From contig JAJTUP010000109.1 in the NCBI GenBank assembly GCA_021399435.1, positions 62,001 through 126,000 of the forward strand: a DNA stretch of 64,000 nucleotides, written 5' to 3'. The translations under genes and the position numbers were made by a program. The DNA is from Diaporthe sp. PMI_573 (lineage: Eukaryota; Ascomycota; Sordariomycetes; Diaporthales; Diaporthaceae). The notes below the pieces were generated by a model. The model saw nothing but the letters and a program-made list of their open reading frames with translations. It searched no databases and was not told where the DNA came from. Positions 1 through 12,324 of this stretch are shown one piece after another (position 1 is the stretch's first letter; every line of letters starts with the position of its first letter).

Positions 1-1244
1 CCAGCAGCGCTATCTGATCAGGGACCTCGTCCTCTCCCATCGGACGCCGTCTGGGATCAAGGTCGCGGAAGGTGGAAACGACAACAAGGACAACACAGAC
101 AACAAGGATAACACGGACCAGAAGGATGACAAGGACGTCGGGGACACCAAGGAAAACATGGATAACAAGAACAACGCAGATAACAAAGACAACAGGGACA
201 GCAAGGAAGATAATGACATCGACGACGACATCATCAACGGCAAAGGACAAGGCCTCGTCGGCCTGCTGAGCGGCAAACCTGGCGTCGGGAAGACGCTCAC
301 GGCCGAGGCGGTGGCCGAGGTCTCGCAGCGGCCGCTGTATGCCGTCTCGGCCGGCGAGCTGGGCACCAAGGCCGATGATGTGGACAGGCAGCTTAGACTG
401 GTCCTCGACATCACGCGACGCTGGCGGTGCGTGCTGTTGATCGACGAGGCCGACGTCTTCCTCCACACGCGGGAGGATAACGTCAGTTTGGAGCGGAACG
501 CGGTCGTCAGCGTGTTTCTGCGGCATCTCGAGTTCGTTGTCTCTTCTCTATTCTCTATGTCAAAATCCTGCAAAGTGTTATGTCCCTCGAATTTTGCCTT
601 AAGAAGGAAGCACAGAGGCTCACCGAAATGTGCGTGATCCCACGAGCAGATACTTCCGAGGCGTGGCGATTCTCACCACCAACCGAAGGGTAGATATAGA
701 TGTTGCGTTCATGAGTAAGTGGAAGATCTCAAGTTTCTGGCCACGACTCATGCCGGCATTGTGCTGAAAGAGTCTAGGTCGCATTCATTTCAAATTCGAC
801 TACGAGGATCTCGCATCGGCCACAATGTTGGGCCTGTGGAAGAATTTCCTGGCAAAGGAGATCTCGACTTCCGGAGGGAGCATCGATGAGGCTGACCTTG
901 GGCAACTGGCTGAAGAGTATGTCTTAAACGGACGAGAAGTGAGTGCTCCCTTGTCGAGCAGTTGGCCTTCGGAGGGAACAAGTGCATCACGTGGCGATCG
1001 CTAACGGTGCTCGATGCAGATTAAAAACGCAGCATTCTGCGCAAAATCGATCAGCCGAATTCGGAAGACTCCGCTGTCCCTTCAAGATGTTAAGGATGTC
1101 ATTGAAAACTTGGGATTCGTGCCGGGAATGAGGCAGCAAGATCTCGCTTCACTAGCGAAAAGGGTACCTAAAAGGGCTGCTACCCTCGAAGAAAATGGAG
1201 AGGCCGAGCCTTTTAAGAGATTGAAGTTGTCTGCGGATGCCTAG
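1..1244 (+). CDS. AAA+ ATPase, 3' part of gene (5' end outside window)
   Basis: The reading frame is open from base 2 and splices as 2-531, 650-714, 778-938 and 1020-1244 (327 codons); all junctions are GT-AG. It encodes the AAA+ core: Walker A GKPGVGKT, Walker B VLLIDEAD, sensor-1 region AILTTNR, then SRIHF with the probable arginine finger, and a C-terminal lid. The order and wording fit the fungal AAA proteins that usually carry a DUF7025 N-terminus, which would lie upstream of this window. Substrate and partner are not evident. Just before the P-loop is an Asn/Lys/Asp-rich low-complexity run (bases about 70-240) built on degenerate NKDN repeats, which is unusual this close to Walker A. 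The family call is firm; the cellular role is unknown. Confidence 0.85.
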
Positions 1245-2051
1245 TGCTATTTTACGAAGAGGTTCACTACTTTAAGAGAAGTCGGGTTTGAAGGATATTC
1301 GTTTCTGTTGAGGAGTAGTTTGATTTTGGTCTGTGCATTTGCTTAATTCCTGTCACGATTCCGAGCAGGGCATATCGAATAGAGCAACTTGACTTGTTTC
1401 TTGTCACGGGCTGGGTCGCCAGGCACGATGGTCACACGAGGGCCCCGTTGAAGGACTGCTATTAGGGGTAGGTAGGTTGCAAGACTGATTCTTGCCCCTC
1501 TCGCTAGTGGCTTGTGGGGCAATCGCTCCCTATTTAAGCACTCGGCCGTCAGCACGTGGCTGCCACGCACGGGTCCTTACATAAAGTAAAGAGATATGCG
1601 CTTAAAACACCCTTCCAACATTATATTAGGTAATAGCAAGGTCTTTTTTCTATCCAAGTTAATTCCCACATAGCCTAGCTTTATGCATAAGAGTTTAGGG
1701 CAGGGGCATTATTATTAAGCAGGCCGTAGCATATCTTATTGAATAGCTGTTGTCAGATGTGACGGGTAGCCAAGAGGTGTATGCCTGAGGCATCAATATG
1801 TTCGTCATGACAAAACCAGCCCCCCAACGGGTGGGGTCGCACTAGAGAACCAAGACAAGACATCATTACAATACACACAGTGACCACCCCATCAATTGGA
1901 CCATAATTACACGTCCCACATACCTAAAAGGGTGATAATCTGACACTTATTATAATTCTGAGTGGTAACGTACCCGGCCCACATCTGCCGCACCCCCTGA
2001 TCTGCCGCACCCCACACCCGCGTACGCGCATGAACGCGTCTGCCCCCACAG
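1245..2051. other. Intergenic, AT-rich, no gene seen
   Basis: No coding pattern was seen on either strand. The stretch 1570-1760 is AT-rich with a decayed-transposon look. There is no serine-hydrolase nucleophile motif here that could supply the missing 5' half of the esterase fragment downstream. Confidence 0.4.
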
Positions 2052-2810
2052 ACCATCACGTCGGAAGAAGAGTTAATCGCATGGCTGCTCCATACGTTCC
2101 CTCTTCTGGATATCGGAGACGCCAACAGGATTCTATACTACTACCCTTTCCTCCCACTGTCAGATAACACCACCCTCACGTATCCGACCGCTGGAGATTC
2201 TGGCGCCACCGCGGTATCCACCAGCCAAATCGCATCCGGGCACCAGCAACGCGCCAACCTTATCCTGGGCGAGACGACCTTCATGTGCCCATCCTACTGG
2301 CTCGCGACCGCCTTCAGCTCGCCCAGCACGGGACACCACAGCTACAAGTACCAATACTCGATTCCCACGGCACTACACGGCTACGACCTAGAAGCCTACT
2401 TCGGCCCTCCGCGCAGGAACCAAGGCGCGGACTTCCTACGCGCGTTGCAGCTAAGCTGGGGGAACTTTGTGCGCCTCGGCGACCCGTCCATCCCCTCGAG
2501 CACGGCAAACGGGGCAGACAGTGCTGGCCCGGAGCCGCACCCCCTGGAGCACTGGCCCGAGTTTTCCCCTGCGCAACCCCTGATGGTTGATTTCAATCAG
2601 ACGGGCGGTACCCCTTACGAGTTCACGGCGGTGCAGGTCCGGAACGACGGGCCGCTTACGGTAGTTGGGTACAGTGACAAGAATGTGACATTGCATTCGG
2701 AGCCGGGATTGAGAAACGACTTTCGGGTCGTGGACGCGTATGCTTGGGAAAGAGGACGCGGGGCGAGATGCGATTTCTGGAGAAGTATTGGGCCGATTGT
2801 TCCCGAATAG
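2052..2810 (+). pseudogene. Type-B carboxylesterase/lipase, C-terminal fragment
   Basis: The frame opens after a possible acceptor (cccccacag, ending 2051) and runs about 252 codons to a stop at 2808-2810. It matches the last half of fungal type-B carboxylesterases (alpha/beta hydrolase): TSEEEL-AWLL, a YYYP segment, a central F-CPS-W-A segment, and the HGYDLEAYFGPP motif that carries the catalytic His, followed by the usual SW-NF-R-GDP and W-P tail. The family is normally about 550 residues. The N-terminal half with the GESAG nucleophile elbow and the catalytic acid is not found in the 800 bp upstream. I infer a truncated, inactive remnant; a distant 5' exon is possible but unlikely. Confidence 0.6.
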
Positions 2811-3542
2811 CAGTCGACTTTAGCGATGGCTCTCTACTACATACTGCTTGCTGCCTAATGGAACGGCCGATGCGACCAAGCTCTTCCGAAGAATGACATC
2901 CAATTGCAGACTGAGGCCTTTTCATTAGAGCTAAGAATTTCGTTGTTTTGAGCGTAATTGGAAGTATAAGACACGCGCGAGATGATTTTACCTAGAGGAC
3001 AAGTGTCAAGCATACAATCAAGATGAATTGTCAAAAAGCTGTATGTATCTTAGCCAAATCTATTTATACAGTTCTGTTGATTATTATACACGGATATCTT
3101 GCCCACACTGTATCTCGTCGTCACATCGCTCCAGGGCTGATATCATAAATGGGGTGCTGCAGCCCACATGCACCCCAAGGTCGTTCCATTCCTTATCATA
3201 GAGATATATCTGCCTCCTAAAACCGGCAAAGATGTACGATAAGACACTAAGCGAGTCGGAGCAGGAGCGCGAACCGGAGGAACAATAAGGTCAGTAATTC
3301 TGTCAATAACACCAATAACACTGGTGTTATTCTGCGAAGACCATTGTTGGCAGTCCTTCAAATCTTATATACATTAAACGATCTTGCCTTCTTCATCTTT
3401 GTCCAGCGATTGGGGATAATCAAGGCAGGGCCACCAATTTGCAGCTCGTCCGGAAGCCACACCCATCAGAGTATCACACACCCCTCGAAGTAAAGCATAG
3501 CTCATACATCACAAACCCTTCTATGTTCAGAAATAAGCCATC
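2811..3542. other. Intergenic, no gene seen
   Basis: No supported gene. It probably holds the promoter and 5' leader of the MFS transporter gene; 2930-3110 is AT-rich. Confidence 0.35.
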
Positions 3543-5103
3543 ATGGAGCCTGAAACAAGATCAAGTGGCATCCATTCCAAGGCCGATTCAATGGAGAAAC
3601 GCACGACTGCACCCAACGCAAACGAGCCCCCAGCCTCGCCCGTTGGCACCACTCTCCCCTCGATAGACCCCAAAGAAGAGCGCAAACTCCTCACCAAGCT
3701 CGACCTCTTCTTCGTCCCCATCATCATGCTAGTCTACCTCTCCTGCTTCCTAGACCGCTCCAACATCGGCAACGTCAAAGTCGCCGGCATGCCCGAAGAC
3801 ATTCACGCAACCCCACAGGAAATCTCCACCGCTGTGAGTATCTTTTACGCAACCTACGTCCTCGTAGAGAGCCCCTGGGCCATGACTCTGAAAAAGATCA
3901 CCCCGCGCGTGCTCATGACTGGCCTCTGCGTCGTCTGGTCACTTACCACTGTCTTCTCCGGCTTCATCACCAGCATCGGCGGGCTCTACGCCGCGCGGCT
4001 CGTCCTGGGTGCGTGCGAGGGCGGGTTGTTCCCCGGGCTGAATCTATACCTCACTATGGTTTACAAGCGCGAGGAGCAGGCGCGCCGCGTGTCGTACTTG
4101 TTTGTGTGCACAGCGCTTTCGGGCGCCTTTGGCGGCCTGCTGGCCTACTTGATTCTCAAGATGGACGGGGCAGGTGGCTACGCTGGCTGGAGGTGGGTAT
4201 ATATCATGGAGGGCTTGTTTTCGGTCGTGGTGGCGGTGGCGGTGTGGTTTGGGCTGCCGAATGATCCAGAAAATGCCTATTTCCTGAATGAGCACGAGAG
4301 GGAGCTGATGCGGATCAGGGCAGAGCAGCGGGCGCAGTACATGGGCGCTGAGGAGTTCAGCTGGGATGAGGTTATTATCACGCTTCGTGATCCCAAGATG
4401 TGGCTGAGGTACGTTCTTGTGAAAGTATTCAAACATCCTGCGAGACTCCAGCAACTAATCACGAGCTACCAATCACTCCAGTGGCGCCATCCAATTCTGC
4501 CAAGATATCCTCCTCTACGGCTTCAGCACCTTCCTGCCCTCCATCATCCAATCCATGGGCTACAACTCGTTGCAAGCCCAGTACCTCACCATCCCCGTCT
4601 ACATCGTCGGCGGCGGCAGCTTCCTGGCGCTATCCTTCCTCTCCGACCGCCTCACCCTTCGCTCGCCCTTCCTCGCGCTGGCAAACTGCATCGGCATCAT
4701 CGGCTACGCCCTGATCCTCAGCCCCACCGTCTCGCACGGCGTGCGTTTCTTTGGCACCTTTCTGTGCGCCATCGCAGCTTACAATGGACCCGGGATCAAC
4801 CTCACCTGGCTCAACGTCAACGTCGCGCCGCACCACCGGCGCGCCGCGGCGATTTGGTTCCAGCAGACTCTGGGAAACTGTGCTGGGATCGTGGCCGGCC
4901 AGATCTACCGCAGTGCGCCGTATACGCTGGGCAACGCGTTTAGTATTGGGTCGATTGGGGTGGCGCAGGCGATTGTTGGCGTCAAGGTGTTGTATGTGCT
5001 GCGGCAGACGAGGCTCAAGGGAAGGATTGAAAAGGGTGAGGTGGAGGACAAGAGAAAGGTGAGGACGGGTGATCGCGAGTTGGACTTCAAGTATCACTTG
5101 TAG
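3543..5103 (+). CDS. MFS transporter, anion:cation symporter (DAL5/allantoate permease-like)
   Basis: Two exons, 3543-4408 and 4482-5103, give a 495-aa protein; the intron 4409-4481 is GT-AG and splicing restores the membrane frame. After a polar N-terminus of about 60 residues comes KLDLFFVPIIMLVYLSCFLDRSNIGN, read here as the ACS-family first helix and its LDRSNIGNA-type motif. Then come the substrate-domain helices with R-LLG-EGG-FPG-type loop residues, a cytosolic mid-loop, and six further helices ending in a charged tail. The length and about 12 hydrophobic segments match the family, plasma-membrane importers of vitamins, ureides or organic anions. The substrate cannot be told. The gene looks intact. 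The ATG in tcATGgagc is the first in frame. Confidence 0.9.
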
Positions 5104-8000
5104 GATATATTTTATTTGACCTTGAAATACACCGGTTGAGACAAGATGGGCTACTGCGAAAGACAAAATAGGAAAGCAACAATGGAAGATAGGAGACCGT
5201 AGAAGCATCCGCTCACCTGTACTATTATATCAGCTGCTTCCCGTCGTCGTTGTCACCACTTCTCAACCTTTTTCACCTTTTTCAATTCTTACCACCCATC
5301 CTCGTGCTCCCTTGGTAAGGCTGATGCCCAGTTGCGTGTACTGGCACGGTCGAAACTGCAACGCCACGCTATTGCGCTTCTCCCAGTCGTCCTCGAGCCG
5401 CTTCGCGATTGACGGGATCGGCTCGCTCGGCTTGCGTGCCTCCTGGCTCCGGGTCGCCTTCACGCTTGAGTACCAGTGAGTCCTTTTTGGCACCGGCGAG
5501 CCGTCTGCCTCCCGTGGCATCCTGCTCTCCTTGTCGAGGAGGCAGCGCTGGTTGAAGCTCTCGCATTAAAGCTCAATGATATGGCGGGTGGGAGCGGTTG
5601 GCTCACACTTGTTCTTCGCAATCACCAGTATGTCCACGGCGTCGGCGGGACTTTCTAGACATGCTGCTCCCAAAGGACAGAGGCTGTCCTGGACTTGCCC
5701 TACAGCCAGAGCGCCAGCTCGATCTGGAGCCATCCCTCCCATCCGACTTTGGCTCAGAACGCTTGACTCGATTGATGTCTACCTTCTTGTCGTTGCCGGC
5801 CCAGCGGAAGGTGTAGGGGACGGCGTCGGTGTCGCCATAGATTATATGCCCATCTGGTATATTGCAGCCCCGCACCTCGCGGTCATGATCGATGTTAGCT
5901 GGGGATATGCTTTCCAAGGCATCGTATGCTTTGTCTCCCTTAGACTTTCCGCCTTTCCCGATACTGCTGCTGCTTGCTATTGATATGTAAGAAATTTTCG
6001 TTGACACAGACAGACCTTGAGTTGGCAGAAAAGCTGAATTAACCAGGCCAAAATTCACATACTTGGCAAGGGCTACAATCATGAGGTGTTTCGATATTTG
6101 ATCTTTCATTTACGGCCCATCGGAGAGCACTTTCAGCGGAATGCTGCCGAATTCCAAGCTGGAGAGTTACTCACGGCCTACATGGTCCGGCCAACCGATG
6201 GCAGCTCCCCTCCTAAGAAACTACGGAAGGAACATAGACTATACATAGGAATTACCATATTTTCAGATGGCGTTGACGCGAAGCCATGTTATTGAACTAC
6301 ACCGATTTCCAAGAGGCCCAAGGGCTGCCTGTCTACAAAGCACCACAGATCATAGATCTTGCCAATCAGCAAATTGAAAAGTATGCCCAGGGGTATGCCT
6401 TTGTGAAGACTTTCCACTCGCCACGAGGCGGAAACTTCCCACTAGCTCCCCATATTAAGTCGTAGCACCGGACGGCCTATTGTTCATGGCCGCCGGCTCG
6501 GTGCTAGTGACACCAAGATATCGTGAGACCATCTGTCTGGCCCGGCAGTTTACACTAATGCCGAATTGGGCATCCCCAAGAAGGCCCGCCAGGCTGGGCT
6601 CCCACACTTTTGTACTGTGGCACTACCCCTTGATCGGCGATGCAATTTTTGATGAACGATGGCTTGAGTTTCTGCAGGGTGGTCACCTAACAAGGTCCGA
6701 GAATTAGAGAGTGAGAGTTAATTTGTTTTCAGAGGCAGAGCTTCTGTCTTTGCTGACGCGGCGAAGTCATCTGCCCGCCAAGTCTTTCTGCACCTGATTG
6801 ACAGGCAACCCATGTCCACGCCCTATTCAGCCTTATGTAACGGTCACGCATTTTTTGACCAATCCTCGAGGCTGGGATGCCTTGCGTACGGGTGCCCGTG
6901 CATTCCGAAAGAGACGTGTCCCCGTCTTCAGCGTCTGGGTCAGCAAGCAAAGCTCTCGACTAGCAGACATGTTTTGGGAACAAGGGTTATTCCACGAAAG
7001 CCAGTTCTATTAAGATATCAAATTTAAGAATAGGGTTACACTGAGTCGAACATTCCTACGGAAGCCTTACGAGGCTGCTGTAGGAAAATGTCTGTTCAGT
7101 TGAGTTTTCGCTCCCACGTTTCGGAATTTCGCGACCTATCGGTGAGCTGATGAAAAGCCAAAACCACACGTAGTTTGTCTTAGCATGATTTTATGATCGA
7201 CACAACGTGCAGTCGACTGAACGGAATGAACGGAATGAACGCAACGGCACTTAACATTCTCCGATCTACGCTGCAGGGCGTTATGCATGCCCATCTCAAG
7301 TTCGTCAGGTGCATGCGACCCTGCAGGACGTCATCCCACAGCATACCACAGCCTTGGAAGTAGGAGAGGCGAAACAAAAAAAATGGTCCGATACTGGCCT
7401 CATTGAAAATGTCTTACCGCTGAGTGTTACGCTGCTGCAGTGTCAACGCTGCGTCGCATTGGGCCCTGAGATGGCTAGCCTCATTTTGACGAGAGATTCG
7501 GATGAAACCGTGCGGCGACAGAGTCAGCCATGGACCCTGCCTCGCATCAACCACTTCAAGTTCTGAACCGAACAAGATGGCCTGACATATTGGTGTAGCT
7601 ACAGGCTGAAGACGTGCTTCATCACTTGATTAGCTTGCTGCAAAAAACACAACCTCACACTTATCGACTATGACAAGAGCGAGCGACCAGTCGCAAAGGC
7701 AGCGAGTGGGACCGACTACGTAGGCGAAAGGTAATCAACATAGCATGTTGTCACTCATAATTTTGCTTCTCTCGTGTTGTAAAAAGCCGCACACTGGTTC
7801 AGTTGTGACTTGAGTAAATGCCGTGATACATACAATATCGTAATACGTATCAACAAAGAATCGAACCATGAGATAGATATGTGCAAGCTTCGCACCATAT
7901 GTATGTGAAGGAAATCGCACATCAAGTGCACCGATCGTATTGTCCAGCAAAGGGAAATGCCCACCCGGTGCCTCGCACCTCAACCAGTCCACTCCTGAGC
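5104..8000. other. Gene-poor, degenerate stretch between MFS and cutinase genes
   Basis: Only broken coding traces are visible. Besides the minus-strand trace listed separately, a 59-codon plus-strand ORF at 6286-6465 (MLLNYTDF start) has protein-like composition but no recognisable family. 6470-7700 shows nothing convincing on either strand. Confidence 0.35.
5263..6109 (-). pseudogene. Unrecognised gene, probably broken
   Basis: On the minus strand 6109-5603 encodes an uninterrupted 168-codon frame with a protein-like middle (GCNIPDGHIIYGDTDAVPYTF). A second frame, about 5780-5570, contains DAVDILVIAKNKCEPTAP, and a third, 5520-5263, is lysine/arginine rich. The segments look like consecutive pieces of one protein, but no good set of introns joins them; one candidate intron is only 39 nt and one frame ends in a taa at the junction. 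I do not recognise the family. It may be a multi-exon gene I failed to splice or a pseudogene. Confidence 0.25.
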
Positions 8001-8920
8001 TTAGTTGCCGAAAAGACCACCAAAGAGGCCACCACAGTTCTTCTTGTTCCCAGAAGCCGCACCGCTGGCAGCACCAGCAGCCCCTCCGGCCGCGGCACCA
8101 GCAGCTCCACCGGTTGCAGCTCCGGCGGCAGCTCCGGCCGCACCGCCTGCAGCCGCACCCCCAGCGGCATTTCCGCCCGCGCCGGCCTGCTGGGCCATCT
8201 GGGCGAGGAAAGCTCCAGACTCGTCCGCGTTGCGGCCGTATGACAGGTGAGCCGCGGTGATGGTGAGCGTATCGTTGCAGACGAGGTCGCCCTGGGCGCA
8301 GAAGACCTTTGTCTGGGCCACCGGGTAGCCGGGGATCTGGAGGTTGTCCTGCTCGGCACGGGTGAATCCCCACACGACGACTCCGGCGACCATAGACTTT
8401 TGCGCGGCCGGCAGCTCCTGGATGGCGTTGTCGACGACGGCGGAGCCCTGGCTGTAGCCGCCCATGACGATGGTCGACTGCGGGCACTGCGTGGCGGCGA
8501 GGTTGACCATGTCCACAGCCGCCTTGATCGACTGGTCGTCCGTGTTCTTGGGCTGGAAGTTGGGCGCCAGCGCGGCTGCGTAGCCATCCTCGGTACCTAC
8601 GCCCTGGCAGGCGACCTGGTCGGCGCCAAGGTTGTCCTTGATCGCTGCGCAGGTCTGTGGGCCGACGACGGTGCCCTGGGAAACATGTGTGTTAGCCATT
8701 ATCACCCAGCTTGGTCACTTTTCTGAAAAGAATATCGCCTCACCATGTTCGAGGTCTCAGTGGAACCACGGGCCATGATGAAGGTGACAGCCTTGCAGTC
8801 ACCATTCTTCAGGTCGTTGGCAACGACGCCTCCTTGACGGGTCTCGAGGTTGGAATATTCGCTGGGGGCTGCCGCAACCGCGGTGATGCCGATGAGAACG
8901 TTCAGGATGCTGGACTTCAT
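8001..8920 (-). CDS. Cutinase (CE5) with Gly/Ala-rich C-terminal tail
   Basis: Exons 8920-8744 and 8675-8001 are separated by a 68-nt GT-AG intron and give 283 aa. Residues 1-18 form a signal peptide. The cutinase fold follows: oxyanion-hole region RGSTE, nucleophile elbow GGYSQGS, the Asp/His pair in GDLVCND and AAHLSYG, and paired cysteines. It is a secreted serine esterase acting on cutin or similar polyesters outside the cell. The catalytic residues are all present. After the enzyme domain comes a tail of about 70 residues made almost only of Gly and Ala with a few Thr and Ser, ending in NKKNCGGLFGGLFGN. This makes the protein longer than most cutinases. A TATAAA box (8-strand minus, 9084-9089) lies about 165 bp upstream of the ATG. 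Confidence 0.93.
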
Positions 8921-11900
8921 CGTGTAAGTGATAGTGATATTCAGTTGCGATTGCCGGATCGGGAAAGACTGCTGTTGAAGAGTAAAGTAATGGCGGCCTG
9001 GCCAATATATGTAATTCAATGAGTGTATTGTGCGTGATTGATCCGATCCATCCTATCCTCAACGCGGGTGGCGTTCGCTGCCCTTTATACCACCAACAGA
9101 CAAGTTCGGTCTAATGTCGTTCTACATACTTCAGATGACCACAATGAGACTCGGTCGATGTAAGCGTGCTCGCAACACCAATCAGTCTGACTCGTGAGCA
9201 AAAGTCGGGACGAAAACCGTATTGGGACAATGTCCCGACCCGAAACATCGCACGTCTGACACCCCCCTGACACGTGTGGACACCACCACCAGGACACAAA
9301 AGACATGCCCAGCTTGTCCCAGCATGTTGGAGAGTGGGCCAAGATCCGACCGAACTATGCAAAAGCCGCTAACTTGTCCGAATGAAGAAGATGTAACGAG
9401 AGATTATGTCGTCTGGCAGTCTGGCTGTCGAAACGAAACGGTTCCTCGGGCTGTACGAACATCGCGAAGACGATCCAGCCTCGCGATTCGACAGAATTAG
9501 AGATGCCTCGGCACGTAGATCAAGTGAGGATCAAGGACAACCTCCTCGGCAGACTTTGTGGACAGCGCAGCCTAGAATCCGTCCAATTCCGCAGCCTTGT
9601 AAACGAAACAACGCTACAGACGCAACTGGCAATACAATGTCAACTTTGGCGCGCGCTGCTATCCACTGACGTACATTCTCGTCTCAAGAAATAATGACAC
9701 CCTTCACATACTACCTTCCGTCAGTTTCTTATTGGCGCTTGAACAGTTCGAACGGATTAAAGTGAACGGACAACGGCTCGATCTCCGATAACTAGCAACC
9801 CGCCCCTCCTTTCCCATAGATGCAGACACATTCATGACCTCATGAGGAGGTTTTCCGGAACACCACAAGGCATGAATGTGGCACCAGATCACTCGATCGC
9901 CTACCGCTCATATTGATCGACCAGCCGTTGCTAGCCAAATCCCAAGCCCACCCAAGCCTGCGGAGAATAGTCTGTGATCTGCGGGCCTTCGGCATTCTCC
10001 ATGCAAGCTGGCGATCCGGCGGGTTCCAGAAAATCTAGCTAGCCCGGTTAGCACCTAGTGCAGACCTTCGAGGAATACTTCCATGCATGGCAGCAGGGCG
10101 TACCAACGGCCGAGCCTGGGCCAGCTCGAAACGTGCTAAGCCAGACTGCGCACGATAAAAGAAGACATGGGCGGTTGGCGGCGCCAAGCTTAGCGGCACG
10201 GGTGAAGACCACGGGTGCTGACTGCACACTGGTGATCATACAGAACGGGTCCTGGCGGCGCTGTATGGGAGGGCGTGGAGGGTTGCGATTGGGGCCCTGT
10301 TTAGTGGATGCATGGAACTACCTCAGGCATGTACTGCTCCGCCCGCTTGGCTGAGGATCCACATATTTTTGCGCCTCTTGTCTTACATCCAAGACGACAT
10401 CAGTCGGACCTCGGCATGTTTGTCTACGGCTCGATATTGTTCCTCCTGTCTCATTGGTGATGCAGCCACGACAGTATTATTCAGTTTTTCAGAAGGAAAA
10501 CTTCTTGGAAAAAGAGCGGATGGTTCTCGTCCGATTTTACCTCAAGGAGTATGGCGGCAGGCTGTGCCTTCTAGAATCAGCTCATCCCAATATCGTCCAC
10601 CAGGAGGGTCCACACGAATTCTATTATTGCAGCACTTCTGTTGGGTCTAACGGTGTCTGTAGATGCATTGCAGTTTTCCTTGTGAAGCGCGTTGCGCGAG
10701 TCGTCCCGAGCCTTCCGAGGTTGATGATGGATTCTGGCTGATTGAAATGCGATTAGGCGAGTGGCCTCCACAAGGCGGCGTAGAGAGTTCAACGCGGATT
10801 ACTGATCTGGATGGTTGAACCTTGCCTATCAGCAAATTGCGTTCCGTGTTGACTTCAACCTCTGGGAGATCAAGCGATGGAGACAGTCCGGGATGTCGAA
10901 AGAAGGGGATTGCCCATCGGTGAGACATGCACAGCGCCATGTCTAAATGACTGTGGGCCAGATCGCCCAAGGGACTGGAACAGGCTGAGCTGACAACTTC
11001 CCTACACCAGAAACTCTCTATGCCAGTGGTGTTCTATCCAAACCCGTCTTGTGATGATTTTCCTTGAAGAGCCCAAGACTACCACGGTCGAAAGGCTACC
11101 CAAAGCAATCTGCTGCGTACAGTGGACCTGTGTAAATCGCGATCGCAACGTTGATATCACATATCTTGACAACGGAAAATCCTCAACAGGTATTCTGCGA
11201 CGACATCTGCAGCATCGAATAAAGTCCCATAGTACTGCTACAATCTCGCCGGCCTGATATGAATAAAACACACCCGCCACCATGCGTTCTTCATGTAAGC
11301 CCAGCCCAGCTGACAATGACGTTGACATACATTCTCACCAACACGTCATCGTTAATACATTAATTCTAATTGCTTCTCAGAGAAGGCTGTAAAGTGGTAG
11401 CAGTCAAGGGCCGACGAGACGAAGAGATCGCCGTGGTCGATGCTGAGCGAACACGAGGCCGGGCATCCGAGGAGCGTTCGTCTTCAGCATCGGATGAAGA
11501 CATTTATCCCCTGTTTCTGCAGAGACTCGACGTCACCCGAAATTGACGTCAAAAATTCGAGTTTTACACGATAAACGACAAGGATTGTCACGGTCTTTCG
11601 CAGCCAAATGACGCACTACACACTCCTGTCCAGCGTTGCCCCTAAGACCTGAATGCCAGGTACGCGAAGGGACAAGCTTAGAAACGATCTCCATGTCACA
11701 TCGCCAGAAATACAAGGAGGTTTAGTGGTATAGTATGGTATTGATACAGGCCCAGAAAATTGATTCGGTCATGGCTCTGTTGAGGTGTTTCACAGTAGAA
11801 CTTTGGAAGCCCCCGTGAACCTATTTGTGAAGGAATCCACCTCCTTCGCCAGAGAATCCTCGACTAAGACACGTACGTGTGTGCAAAATATTATCAGCAA

Positions 11901-12324
11901 AGAATTGTACAGTACTAGCGGTTACAACATGGTTAAATTAGAGACATTGCACTAGTAGTTACACTGATCAGTCGAGCTGTACGCAGACTGCCCATCGGTC
12001 CACAGGGCACAGAGGGAACATCTTGGCATCAGTGTGTTCTCAATCCGGCCTTTTGAATCCACAACCAATATTCTAAATATTCTAGCACTTGACGATACCA
12101 CTGTGGGAGCATAACAACTGTCCTTGGAGGCTGCCGATGCATCCCGATGCGGGGCCGTGGTGGAGGGCAACCCCAAGACTCGGCAAATGGGTGGCAAGTT
12201 ACGAGGACAACCACTTCCATACTCACAAGAAACAACTGTTTCTGACGATTCCTTTGAACACAGTGATTGCAGCAGCCGACATCCATACCGCCTTTGAGCA
12301 CCATCCTCATCAAACGTTGAGAAC
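8921..12324. other. Long intergenic stretch, no supported gene
   Basis: It begins with the cutinase promoter. I could not find a frame with family-like sequence or matching introns on either strand. Short ORFs around 9222-9694, 10058-10741 and 11002-11328 have unremarkable composition. A perfect 8-bp inverted repeat (GTCGGGAC / GTCCCGAC) sits near 9205-9240. Confidence 0.4.
9084..9089 (-). promoter_or_regulatory. TATA box, cutinase gene
   Basis: TATAAA on the minus strand, within GGTATAAAGGG, about 165 bp 5' of the cutinase start codon. Position and sequence fit a core promoter, but this is inference only. Confidence 0.4.

Noticed and set aside
7735..8726. Several long ORFs on both strands over the cutinase gene
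   Set aside because: Shadow frames of a GC-rich coding region; only the frame with the GYSQG motif and signal peptide is cutinase.
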